From: Rutidosis leptorrhynchoides
Taxonomy: Eukaryota; Streptophyta; Magnoliopsida; Asterales; Asteraceae
Length of the DNA: 64,000 bases
Assembly (NCBI RefSeq): GCF_046630445.1
Contig: NC_092336.1
Span: 301,914,501-301,978,500 of the forward strand
Direction: 5' to 3'
Shown: positions 54,299 to 64,000 of the stretch, in pieces
Position numbering within the stretch: position 1 is the first letter of the stretch
Layout of the letters: the number at the start of each line of letters is the position of its first letter
Translations under genes and position numbers: made by a program
The notes under the pieces: generated by a model
Databases searched by the model: none
Seen by the model: only the letters and a program-made list of their open reading frames with translations
What the model was told of the DNA's origin: nothing

Positions 54299-56968
54299 TT
54301 ACATCAATACACACCCAAAACCATGTTTCGAGGCATCGCAATATACAATAAAGTCATCATTGCCTTCGGGAAGTGACAAGATAGGAGCGGTGGTTAGCTT
54401 CGTTTTCAAGATTTGGAACGCGGATTCATGTTCGGTTGCCCAAACGAATTTCTTTCCCTTGTGAGTTAATGCGGTTAGAGGACGTGCAACCAAAGAGAAG
54501 TTTTTGATGAATCTACGATAGTACCCGGCGAGACCCAAGAATTGACGAATGTGAGTAGGAGTAGTAGGAGTCTCCCATTTACTAATGGCTTCGATTTTCG
54601 TGGGATCGACTTTAATACCTTGATCACTTACAACATGACCAAGAAATTGAACTTCCTTTAACCAAAATTCACACTTGGAGAATTTGGCATAAAGTCGTTC
54701 TTGTCTCAAGAGTTCAAGCACAAGTCGGAGATGTTGTTCGTGCTCTTCTTCATTTTTAGAATAGATCAATATGTCATCGATGAACACAATAACGAATTTA
54801 TCGAGATACGGTTTGCACACGCGGTTCATAAGATCCATGAACACCGCCGGTGCGTTAGTGAGACCAAATGGCATGACAAGGAATTCATAACTACCATAAC
54901 GAGTTCGGAAAGCGGTTTTGGAGACATCTTCCCCCTTAACCCTCAATTGATGATAACCCGAGCGGAGATCGATTTTTGAATATACACAAGACCCTTGTAG
55001 TTGATCAAAGAGGTCATCGATGCGAGGAAGAGGATATCGGTTCTTAACCGTCAATTTGTTTAGTTCACGATAGTCAATGCACATTCGTAGGGATCCGTCT
55101 TTCTTTTTAACAAACAAAATCGGAGCGCCCCATGGTGAATGGCTAGGTTGGATAAAACCACGATCAAGTAGTTCTTGGATTTGACTTTGCAATTCTTGCA
55201 TTTCGGATGGAACGAGTCTATATGGTGCACGTGCTACGGGTGCGGCTCCCGGAATAAGATCGATTTGGAATTCAACCGGTCGATGAGGTGGAAGACCCGG
55301 CAATTCGTCGGGAAATACATCGGAAAAGTCACTAACAATTGGCACATCATCGATATGCTTCTCTTCGGACTCGACTTTCTTAACGTGGGCAAGGATCGCA
55401 AAACAACCCTTACGGAGTAGTTTTCTAACTTTAAGGCACGAAACGAGGTTGAGTCTGGTGCAACTCTTATCGCCATAAACAATCAAAGATTCACCATTCT
55501 CGATAGGAATTCGGATTGCGTTAAGATCACAAAGGATGTGAGATTTCGTTTTGACTAACCAATTCATACCGATTATTACATCAAAGCTTCCTAGTTCCAT
55601 GGGTATCAAGTCAATTTCAAATTCCTTACCCAAAATGTTTAACGTACACCCCCGGTAATATGTGTCGGCACTTGATAGTTTTCCGTTAGCCACTTCAATG
55701 GTATAAGTGGTATCTAATGGAAGAGGTGGAGTGCTAAAAGAATGAGTCAAAGTCTTGGATACAAAGCATTTATCGGCACCCGAATCGAATAAGCAAGAGA
55801 CATAAGAATTGTTGAGAAGAAACGTACCCGTGACTAATTCATTATCATCTCGGGCTTCCTCGGTGTTGATGTTGAAAGCTCGGCCGCGCGTATTGGTGTT
55901 ATCTTTCCTCTTCGGGCATGCATTTCTATAATGGCCCGTTTGGCCACATTCATAACAAGTGCCCGTCTTTGGTGCATTGGGCCACTTTCGAGCGACGGGA
56001 GTGGCACTTTTACAATCGTTGGCCTTATGACCAACTCCTTGGCACCGGTGACAAATTAACTTACTACATTCGCCAAAGTGATGTTTGTTGCATTTGTTGC
56101 AAAGAGGTAGGTTCCCGGCATAACCCTTCTTGCCGTCGGAGGTGTAAGGCTTCTTAGCAAAGTTGTTGTTGTTATTTGATTGGGAGGGTTCCCACTTTCT
56201 TTTGTTGCCGCCCGATTTATCCTCGGCCTTAGGTGCCGGAACTACGATTTCGTCAACCGTTTCTATCAATTTGCGGGCCATGTTCAAAGCTTCTTGATGA
56301 TTAGTGGGTTTGGATGACATTACTCCGTGTTTGATACTCTTTGGAAGACCATCCATGTAAAGTTCAACCCTTAAAGCTTCGGGGTTCACAAGATTTGGGC
56401 ACATCAAGGCTAGTTCGGAAAATCGTTGATTGTAAGCCTTGAGATCATTTCCGATCGCCTTTAAAGTTCTTAGCTCTTGTTCGAGCCTTCGGGTTTCTTC
56501 ACGGGGGAAATATTCGACAATCATCTTTTCCCTCAAGTCGGCCCAAGAGAGGGCGTGAGCTTCATCGGTACCCACCGATTGTACATAAGTATTCCACCAT
56601 GTAAGAGCGACACCGGCGAAGGTGTGAGTGGAGTATTTGACCTTGTCTTGGTCCCGACAACCGCTTATGCTAAAGACGGCTTCCGTTTGCTCAAACCATC
56701 GGGTGAGCATGACCGGTCCCCCGGTTCCATCGAAAGTGTGAGGTTTGCACCCCATGAAAGCTTTATAGGAGCATCCCTCGTTTGAGTTACCGGCTCCATT
56801 GTTGTTGTTGTTGTGGTTGTTGTTATTATTGTTGTTGTTGTTGGATGAGTGACCGGCCATGGCCGCATCTACGGCGGTAGCTATCATCCGTTCGAGAGCT
56901 TGTTCGGGAGTTTCATTGCGACGTACACGACGAGGAGCCATTGTTCCTTCAAGACACAAGAATATCAT
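54299..56968 (-). CDS. Tekay-type gag, protease and reverse transcriptase region (889 aa)
   Basis: The likely gag start is the internal [14 protein letters not shown]. An Asn-rich run follows at residues ~45-60 and the gag domain after it ([32 protein letters not shown]). Two zinc knuckles are present ([14 protein letters not shown] and [14 protein letters not shown]). Protease has [13 protein letters not shown]. Reverse transcriptase has [53 protein letters not shown] and the catalytic [10 protein letters not shown]. It runs into the start of RNase H. This stretch is open throughout. Confidence 0.92.
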   Translation of the reverse strand: MIFLCLEGTMAPRRVRRNETPEQALERMIATAVDAAMAGHSSNNNNNNNNNHNNNNNGAGNSNEGCSYKAFMGCKPHTFDGTGGPVMLTRWFEQTEAVFSISGCRDQDKVKYSTHTFAGVALTWWNTYVQSVGTDEAHALSWADLREKMIVEYFPREETRRLEQELRTLKAIGNDLKAYNQRFSELALMCPNLVNPEALRVELYMDGLPKSIKHGVMSSKPTNHQEALNMARKLIETVDEIVVPAPKAEDKSGGNKRKWEPSQSNNNNNFAKKPYTSDGKKGYAGNLPLCNKCNKHHFGECSKLICHRCQGVGHKANDCKSATPVARKWPNAPKTGTCYECGQTGHYRNACPKRKDNTNTRGRAFNINTEEARDDNELVTGTFLLNNSYVSCLFDSGADKCFVSKTLTHSFSTPPLPLDTTYTIEVANGKLSSADTYYRGCTLNILGKEFEIDLIPMELGSFDVIIGMNWLVKTKSHILCDLNAIRIPIENGESLIVYGDKSCTRLNLVSCLKVRKLLRKGCFAILAHVKKVESEEKHIDDVPIVSDFSDVFPDELPGLPPHRPVEFQIDLIPGAAPVARAPYRLVPSEMQELQSQIQELLDRGFIQPSHSPWGAPILFVKKKDGSLRMCIDYRELNKLTVKNRYPLPRIDDLFDQLQGSCVYSKIDLRSGYHQLRVKGEDVSKTAFRTRYGSYEFLVMPFGLTNAPAVFMDLMNRVCKPYLDKFVIVFIDDILIYSKNEEEHEQHLRLVLELLRQERLYAKFSKCEFWLKEVQFLGHVVSDQGIKVDPTKIEAISKWETPTTPTHIRQFLGLAGYYRRFIKNFSLVARPLTALTHKGKKFVWATEHESAFQILKTKLTTAPILSLPEGNDDFIVYCDASKHGFGCVLM

Positions 56969-57350
56969 TGATTAGTATTCTCAATAATACTAACCGTGAT
57001 ATAGAATAAAGATAAAGAGAAATTTTTCCTCGACTTGCCTTAAATTCTTTATGCCATAATGTCGGAACGTTCATATGAGTCACCGTAATATAATCCCGGA
57101 AATTATATTACCCTGATTCATATGTGCATTCGACATCATTTCATATAGTCAAGGTGGCGCGTCAATCAAATTAAACAACGTGAGATTAAGATGAACTAAG
57201 AGTAGATATGAGTAGAAGCGTTCGAGTATAAATGCACAAGTAGTCAAGTAATTCCTACTTCAAGTCTATATGCCGGTTGTAGTCTAGACTCACCAATGTA
57301 CCCTATGACTCGAGGTTGACACCAATGAACTCTAAATCCCTACAACCAAC

Positions 57351-57362
57351 GCTCTGATACCA
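57351..57362 (-). other. Primer-binding site of Tekay-type element (initiator tRNA-Met)
   Basis: The minus strand reads TGGTATCAGAGC, 2 bp from the 5' LTR. Confidence 0.88.
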
Positions 57363-57364
57363 TC

Positions 57365-59636
57365 TGTAGCGACCCGACAAAATCGTCATTGACGGCGCCG
57401 TCTACTTAGGTCTCGTTACGTGGTCATAAGTCTTTAAAACAACGTTTGACCAAAAGATATGTCACATTCATTTCAAATGTAAAGATTGTTCAAAGTTTAC
57501 AAGAATAGTTCCACCACAAGTTACGATACAAAGTTTTAAGTACAAATGAAACTTATGCGACACAATTTAAAGTAGCCAAAAGACGCTCCATGTATGCATA
57601 TATACTCGACATCCAATGCAAGTATCAAAATAATGAGCGGAAGCATGTATCATGTATCGTTCAAGGACCTGAGAAAAACATAGAAATCTGTCAACGAAAA
57701 CGTTGGTGAAATCATAGGTTTAAGTAAGTAAGTACAAGTGAACCACAAGATTTGCAACCATGAGATAATAGTAATACATTCCAAAAGTTTGTTTCACGAG
57801 CACCCAATTATCAATGCTTAACATTCCTTCCATAGAACCCCATCACAATAGTGTTAGAACATACACTGTTTCTCGAAAATACATTTCATTCGTAAACGGT
57901 AGCGAACCGTTTGAATGAGGGTTTGTCAAACCCATATGGCCATATAACATAAGTTCTCGCTTACACCCGGCAAGTGTAACTAATGATAATCGAATTGAGG
58001 ATTTTTGTTCAAACTCGAATGTAGAATGTTTGTTTTCCTGTACTTGTGTTCACTTAGTAAAAAGAAACGTTTATGTTTTTCTCATCCCAAATGTAAGTGC
58101 AAAAGAGTAAAAATGGGACTATGATCTCACCTTGAGTGCACGTACGAAAAGTACTTCACAAAATAACGTGTGCGAAGGATAGTGCTAGTCTTGACCTAAA
58201 CAAATAGGTCGTATCAATAACGGTAAACACGATAGGTCAAAGATGTTCAATTAGTCCTATGGCTCGTTACGACTCGATTATGTAGCATGTGAAATCAAAT
58301 TGTCAAGTTCCATGCAAGATACAAGTATATAAACAAGTTAGGAAGGTTGCATAATCATTTGGTTAAGTTTGACAAAAAGTCAAACTTTGGTCGGTCAAAG
58401 TCAACGAAAAAGTCAACACGTTCGGGTCGGGTCCCGAACTATTTTTCTGAGGTTTTTAATCATGTATGAGCATGTTAGAACAAGTTACATGTGAATCGGA
58501 GGTGCGTAGCATAGCAAACATTATTCGAAAATTGACAAAGTTGGACAGACCACTTTGGCGCGCCGCGCGGGTATATGGCGCGCCGCGCCATTACCTGTAC
58601 AGAGAATTCTGGCAGTTTTTAAGTTTTATGCACGAACCTAACTTCAAACAATCACCATTTATGATCCGCAAACAATCAAGACAAGTATCTTATACCGTTG
58701 GGAAGGTAATTTGACGAGGAAAACAACTAAACACATTTCATCAATCAATCTACCTATTACAACAACCAAAACCGCATCTAATGCTTAACATTAACCGCAT
58801 ACAAGTTCATAAATGCAATTCAATGATTCGGGTAACCAATTTACATGAATGATATGCCGTTTCGAAGGTAATCAAGCATACAATCCAACTAAACACTTAC
58901 CAATAATAATCCATGGCATTCAATGCATCAAAAGTCCATTTCAAGTTCATCAAACCCTAACCCAAATTCACCAAAATCAATAATCAAGTTCATGAAGTTT
59001 TCTAAGGCAACCTACACATCAAATTGAAGCTAGTGATGCTAGTAACACAATTAGAACATGAACTTTTAACATCTAACAACATATGATCATCCAAAATTCA
59101 AGAACAACACACCAAAATTCAAGTTCATGCTAGTTACACTAAAACAACGAGATTGAGCATATAAATTACACACACGACATCACAATGAGCCATAGACACT
59201 AACTAACACCATTTCAAGTCAAAAACACGAATTTAGAGAAATCTAGAGTTTTAGAAATGTTACCCAAACGAGATGAAGTTGGTACCAAAATGAAGAGGAT
59301 GAAGAGAGGATTACGAATATGTAATTTATTTTGTTGTAAGCCTCCTAGATCGGATTTAGATGATGATTGAATGAATTTGGTAATGGTGTGTGTGTTCTTG
59401 CTAGAGAGAAAGAGAGAGAGATGGAGATGATAATGAATGGGTGAAAGGGGTTTGACCCTTTGACCTAGTCAAGGGTTTGATCCCTTGTCAAGTTTAGTCC
59501 CTCAACTTTCGTTCGGGTGCGTGAATTACCTAAACGAGATAATTTAGAACGCGTATCAACGGGAGATGTTATAAACATATAACGGACTTTATATTAGTAT
59601 AACGGAAAAGTAAATGGAAAAAGGCGGGATGTTACA
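57365..59636 (-). repeat. Tekay-type LTR (5' LTR in element sense)
   Basis: Same length as the left copy and about 99.6% alike by eye. The paired GC-rich motif is at 58557-58591. Confidence 0.95.
58557..58591. repeat. Paired GC-rich near-palindromes, other Tekay-type LTR
   Basis: Identical to 51357-51391. Confidence 0.95.
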
Positions 59637-59690
59637 AGCTGCAAGCTGTCAACTCGGTCAACTCGGTCAACTCCCACCACAAAGTCAACT
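59637..59690 (+). pseudogene. Response-regulator fragment, continuation after the Tekay-type element
   Basis: After the target duplication AGCTG the reading continues with the expected type-B ARR phrase ending in QLPPQS. A 9-bp unit (TCAACTCGG) is tandemly repeated here, giving QLGQLGQLPP. Similarity to the family stops at about 59690. Confidence 0.8.
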
Positions 59691-59982
59691 GTTTTCAAAT
59701 TTGTATACAAAACGAAAATGAGGAATGCAGGTAGTAAGCATGATTCACACTTGGGTACTTTACACAATATAATTATGTGAGGGAAACTATTTTTTATAGT
59801 TGTCGTTTAACGCACGGGCTCTTAAAATCTATGTATGATAATTTATCAAAGTTTTACTAATGTGCGTTGTTTACAAAAACATATTTTATTAATTCAACTA
59901 AAACAGTACTTTTGACACTTTTCCTATAATATCTTTATTACAAAAACATAAGTTTAAAATCAATAATTTTTGCGGATGAGTC

Positions 59983-60012
59983 CCCGTGCAACGCACGGGC
60001 TCATAAATCTAG
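59983..60012 (+). mobile_element. Helitron-like 3' terminus
   Basis: CCCGTGC-AAC-GCACGGG (59983-59999) forms a 7-bp GC-rich hairpin, and 9 bp later the sequence ends in CTAG (60009-60012) followed by T. A short hairpin close upstream of CTRR, with insertion before T, is the diagnostic 3' end of Helitrons. A decayed copy of the same end (ACGCACGGGCTCTTAAAATCTA) lies at 59810-59831. The 5' end (TC after A) could not be located, so the extent of the element is unknown. It may include the response-regulator fragment just upstream. Confidence 0.65.
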
Positions 60013-61246
60013 TTTACCATATACTTTAGCCATAGGCTTTGTAGCAAACGCTTATTGAATGATACTTATAGTTTGAATCTTTTGTGTTTGTTACTGTTGT
60101 GTGAAAGAAGTTTAGTTTATACTCTCAATGGTTTGATTTTGGGATTGTTTTAAGTGTCTTCTCCTGGATGAAATGTAGTACAAACAATTAGGTGTCTTCT
60201 ATTGGGTCTTAAGTTACAGCTACCTATAGTCATATGTATCGATGTGTATATAAGCATCATGGGTGTTATATTTCATAGTAAAGAAACATAAGAACAAAGT
60301 AATGGAAGTGGTGAAAAAAATGTAGAGGGGGTGGTCTCTTAACTGTATGCGGTTATACTGGAATTTATGAATGGCTTGGGTGTGCTTATTCCAGTTTATA
60401 TATCATGATTACGTATTGTATAAAACGAGTACGTCATTCACTGATTTTGGGTTTCTGCGTTTACCTGGCCTTATGTGCTTACGTGAGTTTCTATAATTTG
60501 TACACTATGTGACTTTATCTTTTTATTTTGCTTTTAGTTGTTCGTTGATCTTTTTGTTTTCAATATGGTTGTTTGCAGGTTTTGGCATTAGGTTTTCATT
60601 GCTTTTCGCTTGCTTTTAATTTACGGTAACCTAATTATGATTACATTAATGGTCTTTTACTTTTTTTCGTTCATGCGTTGTTACTGACTATGGGTAAGTT
60701 TTATCAGTCCAGAAATTAACAAAAAAAAAAAAGAGTAACAACTGCTGAAGCATGTTGCATCAACAACCTTTTGTTTGAACATGGTAGGAATGTTGCGATT
60801 AAGTTTCAGAACCACTATTGTGTAAACAGTAAGTCTAGTTGATTTTTCTTAAGGGTTGATCAGATAGAAAAATAATATATTTTTTGATGAAGTTAACATA
60901 TATTGCATCCAAACGTGTCAACTGTAGTTTACTTTGAGTTTACGGAAGAATTAGTCTGTATGATACAACTGTTAAGAAATTATTTCAAGTAAAAAAAGTT
61001 AAGTATATAGAAATAGAAAATATCAGAAGTATAGATGCGTGTGAAATTTGAAATTTATATTTTTATTGCACATATCTAAGTGGGTGTTGCTGAAAGTAAA
61101 CCAAGGCAACAAAATCAATTTGGCCCGAACTTGACCTTTTCATAAATAAATGGGTCCAAATTGCCACATCTAGGTATACTATATACTTCAAACCCCAATT
61201 AGTTTTTGTATCCAACTTTATAGGCTGATAAAATATGTCATTTCAG
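60013..61246. other. Non-coding sequence
   Basis: No gene that I can support. It is T-rich and intron-like, ending in the acceptor TGTCATTTCAG at 61236-61246. Confidence 0.5.
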
Positions 61247-61397
61247 GTATCGAAAAGCTATAGAGATACGGAAAGCTATAGAGATATATGAAGAGATTGC
61301 ACGACAATCTCTCAACAATAACTTGCTAAAATATGGTGTTAGAGCATATCTACTTAATGCTGGTATTCCAACCACAAATGCTTTGGAACGTTATCAG
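61247..61397 (+). pseudogene. Alpha-SNAP exon fragment
   Basis: Alpha-SNAP is the adaptor that recruits NSF to SNARE complexes to take them apart after membrane fusion. One exon-like piece is flanked by an acceptor (TTTCAG) and a donor (CAG|GTAAAA at 61398). It encodes [28 protein letters not shown] and TNALERYQ, which follow the C-terminal half of plant alpha-SNAP closely. About ten residues (the CxLCKxDVV stretch) are missing between LNAGI and [13 protein letters not shown] is duplicated at the start. No neighbouring exons are recognisable on either side within reach, so this is an isolated, decayed fragment. Confidence 0.85.
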
Positions 61398-61825
61398 GTA
61401 AAATATATCAGTTCTTCGTCCTCATTAAAAAAATCTACCTTTAACTATGTTTATACCGAGTGAAAATGCCATTTGCATATGTAGGAACATGATCCAAATA
61501 AACTATTTTTGCTATGTAACACCAATATTAGTAGTCTTTTGCAATGCTAGTTTGTACTCTCTCGATATTGTAGATCACTATCTTTTCCTATGTAACAATA
61601 GTAGAACTCCCTTATAACACCAGTTGTACTCTGTTTGTAGGTAGTGTTTCGGGATTGAGAAGATCGCATGATGAGTTGGGTACTTATGCCTCAAGATTTC
61701 GTTGCTTTTTATTAATTCTCACTTGTTACATACTTATGTGTATTGCTATTTGAAAGAGAATTATGTATTATTTCAATTTGATGTTAAAATAAAATTATCT
61801 TTTTAGATGTCAATATTTATTTCTT
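61398..61825. other. Non-coding sequence
   Basis: Intron-like and T-rich. No further alpha-SNAP exon is recognised. Confidence 0.5.
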
Positions 61826-62166
61826 TAAGAAGAGGAACCGGAAGAGGAGGAACCGGAAGAGGAGGAATCGGAAGAGGAGGAACCAGAAGAAGAGGAACCG
61901 GAAGAAGAGGTTCTGGAGGAAGAAATATTGATACCTACAGTAAATCGATTAAATAAAAGAAAATCCTCAACCAACGGACCAAAGTTAAAAATGGTCAATG
62001 GTTTTTTCGCCCGAGGAAGCAAAATATTGGGAAAATTACCAATTTTTCGATGAATCGAATCTCGATGAGGATTCCGATGATGTATAGAAATTACCTCGAC
62101 CCAATTTAATAAAGCAAAAGAAAATAATAAGGGAAAAGGTATAAAAATAGAGAAACCTGATTCCAA
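61826..62166. repeat. (GAGGAACCGGAAGAG)n repeat and unrecognised coding-like remnant
   Basis: Six or so 15-bp units of GAGGAACCGGAAGAG type at 61830-61922. The plus strand would encode EEEPE repeats and then EVLEEEILIPTVNRLNKRKS. After that another frame shows SPEEAKYWENYQFFDESNLD. The texture suggests a decayed acidic-repeat coding region with frame changes. The reverse strand has a 113-codon frame that is serine-rich only because of the repeat. I do not recognise the source gene. Confidence 0.4.
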
Positions 62167-62240
62167 CCCCGATGAACTTTATATGTATCGGCAACATCCG
62201 TATTTTCTAAATTGTAACAATAACCCGGGAAACTCTAAAC

Positions 62241-63491
62241 TGTAACAATCCGAAATTTTTCAACGTTTATTATTAATATTTATTATTAATACTTGTGCTT
62301 TAATAAATGTATTTTTGTACATTTACTTGTTACCGTATTTAACTCTCCATGGCCCGACTAGTCTTTGTGTCATGCGTACTTTTTACGAATAATATTTTTG
62401 AATATTATTTACATTAATGATTAATTATTATTAATCATTTTTAATTAACTAGTGTTAGTTGTTAATTACTTGGGCCTTTTATTTAATTGTTGATTACTTG
62501 GGCTTGGACTTTTATTAGATGGACTAGTAAGCCCACCCTACACCCATAATGGACTTGTAAGCCCATCTTTCTGAAGGTATTCCGTATGCCCGAGAAGACA
62601 TATTAAATTAATGTGGCTAATGTGTTATGATCCAAGTCGGGTCATACCTAATAACAAACTTACCGACACCTTATACGTATTTAATCTTAAAGATTGGATC
62701 ATTGATCAAATACGCGACACTTGAATTTTAAGAAAAATGGTTTTCTGAAAGATTACTTGAAGTGTATATATAAATTATGGAATAATTTATATAACAAGAG
62801 TTTAAATTATTTATGGGTTAAATAATTGATTTTGTTATGCTACATTTTATAAAGTTTGATTTATAAAAAATAAATGTACATGACAAATATATAAATATGG
62901 AAGTATTATGGAGAGTTTTATAAAATCTAATTACTTTTATAAAACTTATTAATAATACTTGAAAGGGAAGTGGCATAGGGAATGAGATACACATGCTTTA
63001 GGCTTGGAATCTTTCACCCATACTTTCTCAATTCTATATGTAAGCATCTTGACTCTTGTAGGAACCAACACATGCAATTTACACTTCAAAATTCTGCAAA
63101 AAACTCTCCCTAATAGCAGCTGGCTGCCGTGACCTTTGTGTGGGTGAAAGGGTTCTTTATTTTGTTTTTTGCAAGCTCATTCAAGTGTCAAACAAAATCC
63201 TAACTAATAGCAAGGGTGTTGGTGCATAGTTTGGGGTATAACTACTTGAGGTTTCATTGTTTTGGAGCTCCATTCATCATCATCTTCATCATCATCTATC
63301 AACAAGCTAGGAGAAGGTATATACTCTTTTCTTGCTTTTAGTTTGTAAGTATGTTTCACAACTTGATCCTAATTGGGATTTAACTTTAATTGGTTAAAGA
63401 TTAACAAGTTACTAAATGGTTATTTACATGCTTCCGCTTTGAATGATTCTTAAAAGGTTTTAAGTATTTTGAAACTTGTTAAATCCCAACA
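62241..63491 (+). repeat. 5' LTR of a further LTR retrotransposon, cut by the window edge
   Basis: TGTAACAATCCG...AAATCCCAACA (1,251 bp) is followed at once by a tRNA-Met-type primer site, which is the arrangement of a 5' LTR on the plus strand. The partner LTR and coding region lie beyond 64000. With no coding domain in view, the superfamily (Copia or Gypsy) cannot be settled; the TGGTATCTAGAGCC primer variant is one I associate with Copia elements. Confidence 0.7.
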
Positions 63492-63492
63492 A

Positions 63493-63506
63493 TGGTATCT
63501 AGAGCC
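63493..63506 (+). other. Primer-binding site (initiator tRNA-Met variant)
   Basis: TGGTATCTAGAGCC, 1 bp after the LTR end. Confidence 0.75.
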
Positions 63507-64000
63507 GAGGTTGTTGAAATATGCTTCGAGATAATTATTAAACTCACTATATATTTTGCATTTTATGTACATGCATGATAGTAAAATGCAAAAATTATAT
63601 GTTTGGGTGGGTTTCCTTTTTTTGGCCGAATTTTAGCAAGTTCTAAATGGGTTTGGAACTTGAAATTTGGTCATATTTTGTTGTATGTTGAAGTTCACAA
63701 TCAAGCCTTGACCTTATGTTTAAATGTATGCATGTTTGGTTGATTTATTATTCATTCATTTGGTTTGTAATATTAATTATTCATTTGGTATGTAATATTA
63801 ATTTTGGTTATGTAATTTATTTTATATTTGGCATGTAAAATAGATTAGGTTGTATTTTCATTTTTTAGAGAAAAATGTATTAGGATATATATTTTTTTGT
63901 AAAAGATGAAGATGCAAGATGAAGAACACAAAAGAAGCATTTGGATGCAAGATTAAGTGGGAGATTTAAAATCTCCTACTTTGTGTTATAACCCCTTTAC
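63507..64000 (+). other. Leader of the truncated LTR element
   Basis: AT-rich leader with the repeated phrase ATTTGGT(A/T)TGTAATATTAATT near 63758 and 63784. No gag start is reached before the window ends. Confidence 0.55.

Larger units (their letters stand above)
50165..59636 (-). mobile_element. Tekay-type Ty3/Gypsy chromovirus, nearly whole, very young
   Basis: LTRs of exactly 2,272 bp at 50165-52436 and 57365-59636 (TGTAGCGACCC...GGGATGTTACA) differ at about eight positions by eye (0.35%). The target duplication is AGCTA/AGCTG (50160-50164 and 59637-59641), 4 of 5 bases alike. The response-regulator reading shows that AGCTG was the original. The tRNA-Met primer site lies by the right LTR, so the element reads on the minus strand. 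Gag with two zinc knuckles, protease, reverse transcriptase, RNase H, integrase and a C-terminal chromodomain-like region are all present in Gypsy order. The coding region shows about one break. At usual plant rates the LTR difference implies an insertion of the order of 0.1-0.2 million years. Confidence 0.93.

Noticed and set aside
61825-62166. 113-codon serine-rich frame on the minus strand
   Set aside because: The serine run comes from the 15-bp repeat. The rest resembles no known protein, and the plus strand looks more coding-like.

Overview
The window is nuclear DNA of a flowering plant, most likely a daisy-family (Asteraceae) species. It is AT-rich and intron-bearing, and it is dominated by nested LTR retrotransposons with plant primer sites (initiator tRNA-Met, and tRNA-Asp for the Athila-type element). 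The only clear host genes are broken pieces. The family call rests on the style of the SIRE, Athila and Tekay elements and is an inference.

Layout. 1-665: unrecognised flank. 666-9323: minus-strand non-autonomous LTR element (target duplication TGTGT) with no polymerase. 9324-10093: the other half of that flank. 10094-42308: a very large minus-strand Copia element of SIRE type (target duplication CTATA) with gag, a long pol and about 6 kb of extra coding sequence after pol. Its gag-pol side is split by a plus-strand Athila-type Gypsy element at 22721-39815 (target duplication CTTAT) with 1,951-bp LTRs and an env-position ORF. 42309-44724: tRNA-like fragment, ATT microsatellites, and a decayed LTR piece in which a 103-bp unit is amplified six times. 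44725-46819: a PIF/Harbinger DNA transposon with an open transposase gene, 14-bp inverted ends and TAA target duplications. 46820-62240: remains of host genes: an exon-like start, a type-B response regulator (ARR) fragment, a Helitron-like 3' end and an alpha-SNAP exon. The ARR fragment is split by a very young minus-strand Tekay-type chromovirus at 50165-59636. 62241-64000: 5' LTR, primer site and leader of another plus-strand LTR element that leaves the window.

Relative ages from LTR differences counted by eye: Tekay about 0.35%, first element about 1%, Athila about 1.4%, SIRE about 2.5%. The Athila-in-SIRE order agrees with the nesting.

Most unusual signals. (1) Paired perfect palindromes with the core CATGCGATCGCATG occur at three different places in the Athila-type element: its LTR promoter, its leader, and upstream of its env-position ORF. 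The flanking bases change on both sides together. The unrelated Tekay LTR carries an analogous pair built on GGCGCGCCGCGC. (2) A ~90-bp segment is shared at about 92% identity, in sense orientation, by the SIRE (Copia) and Athila (Gypsy) elements. (3) Fragments of unrelated host genes with introns kept sit around a Helitron terminus.
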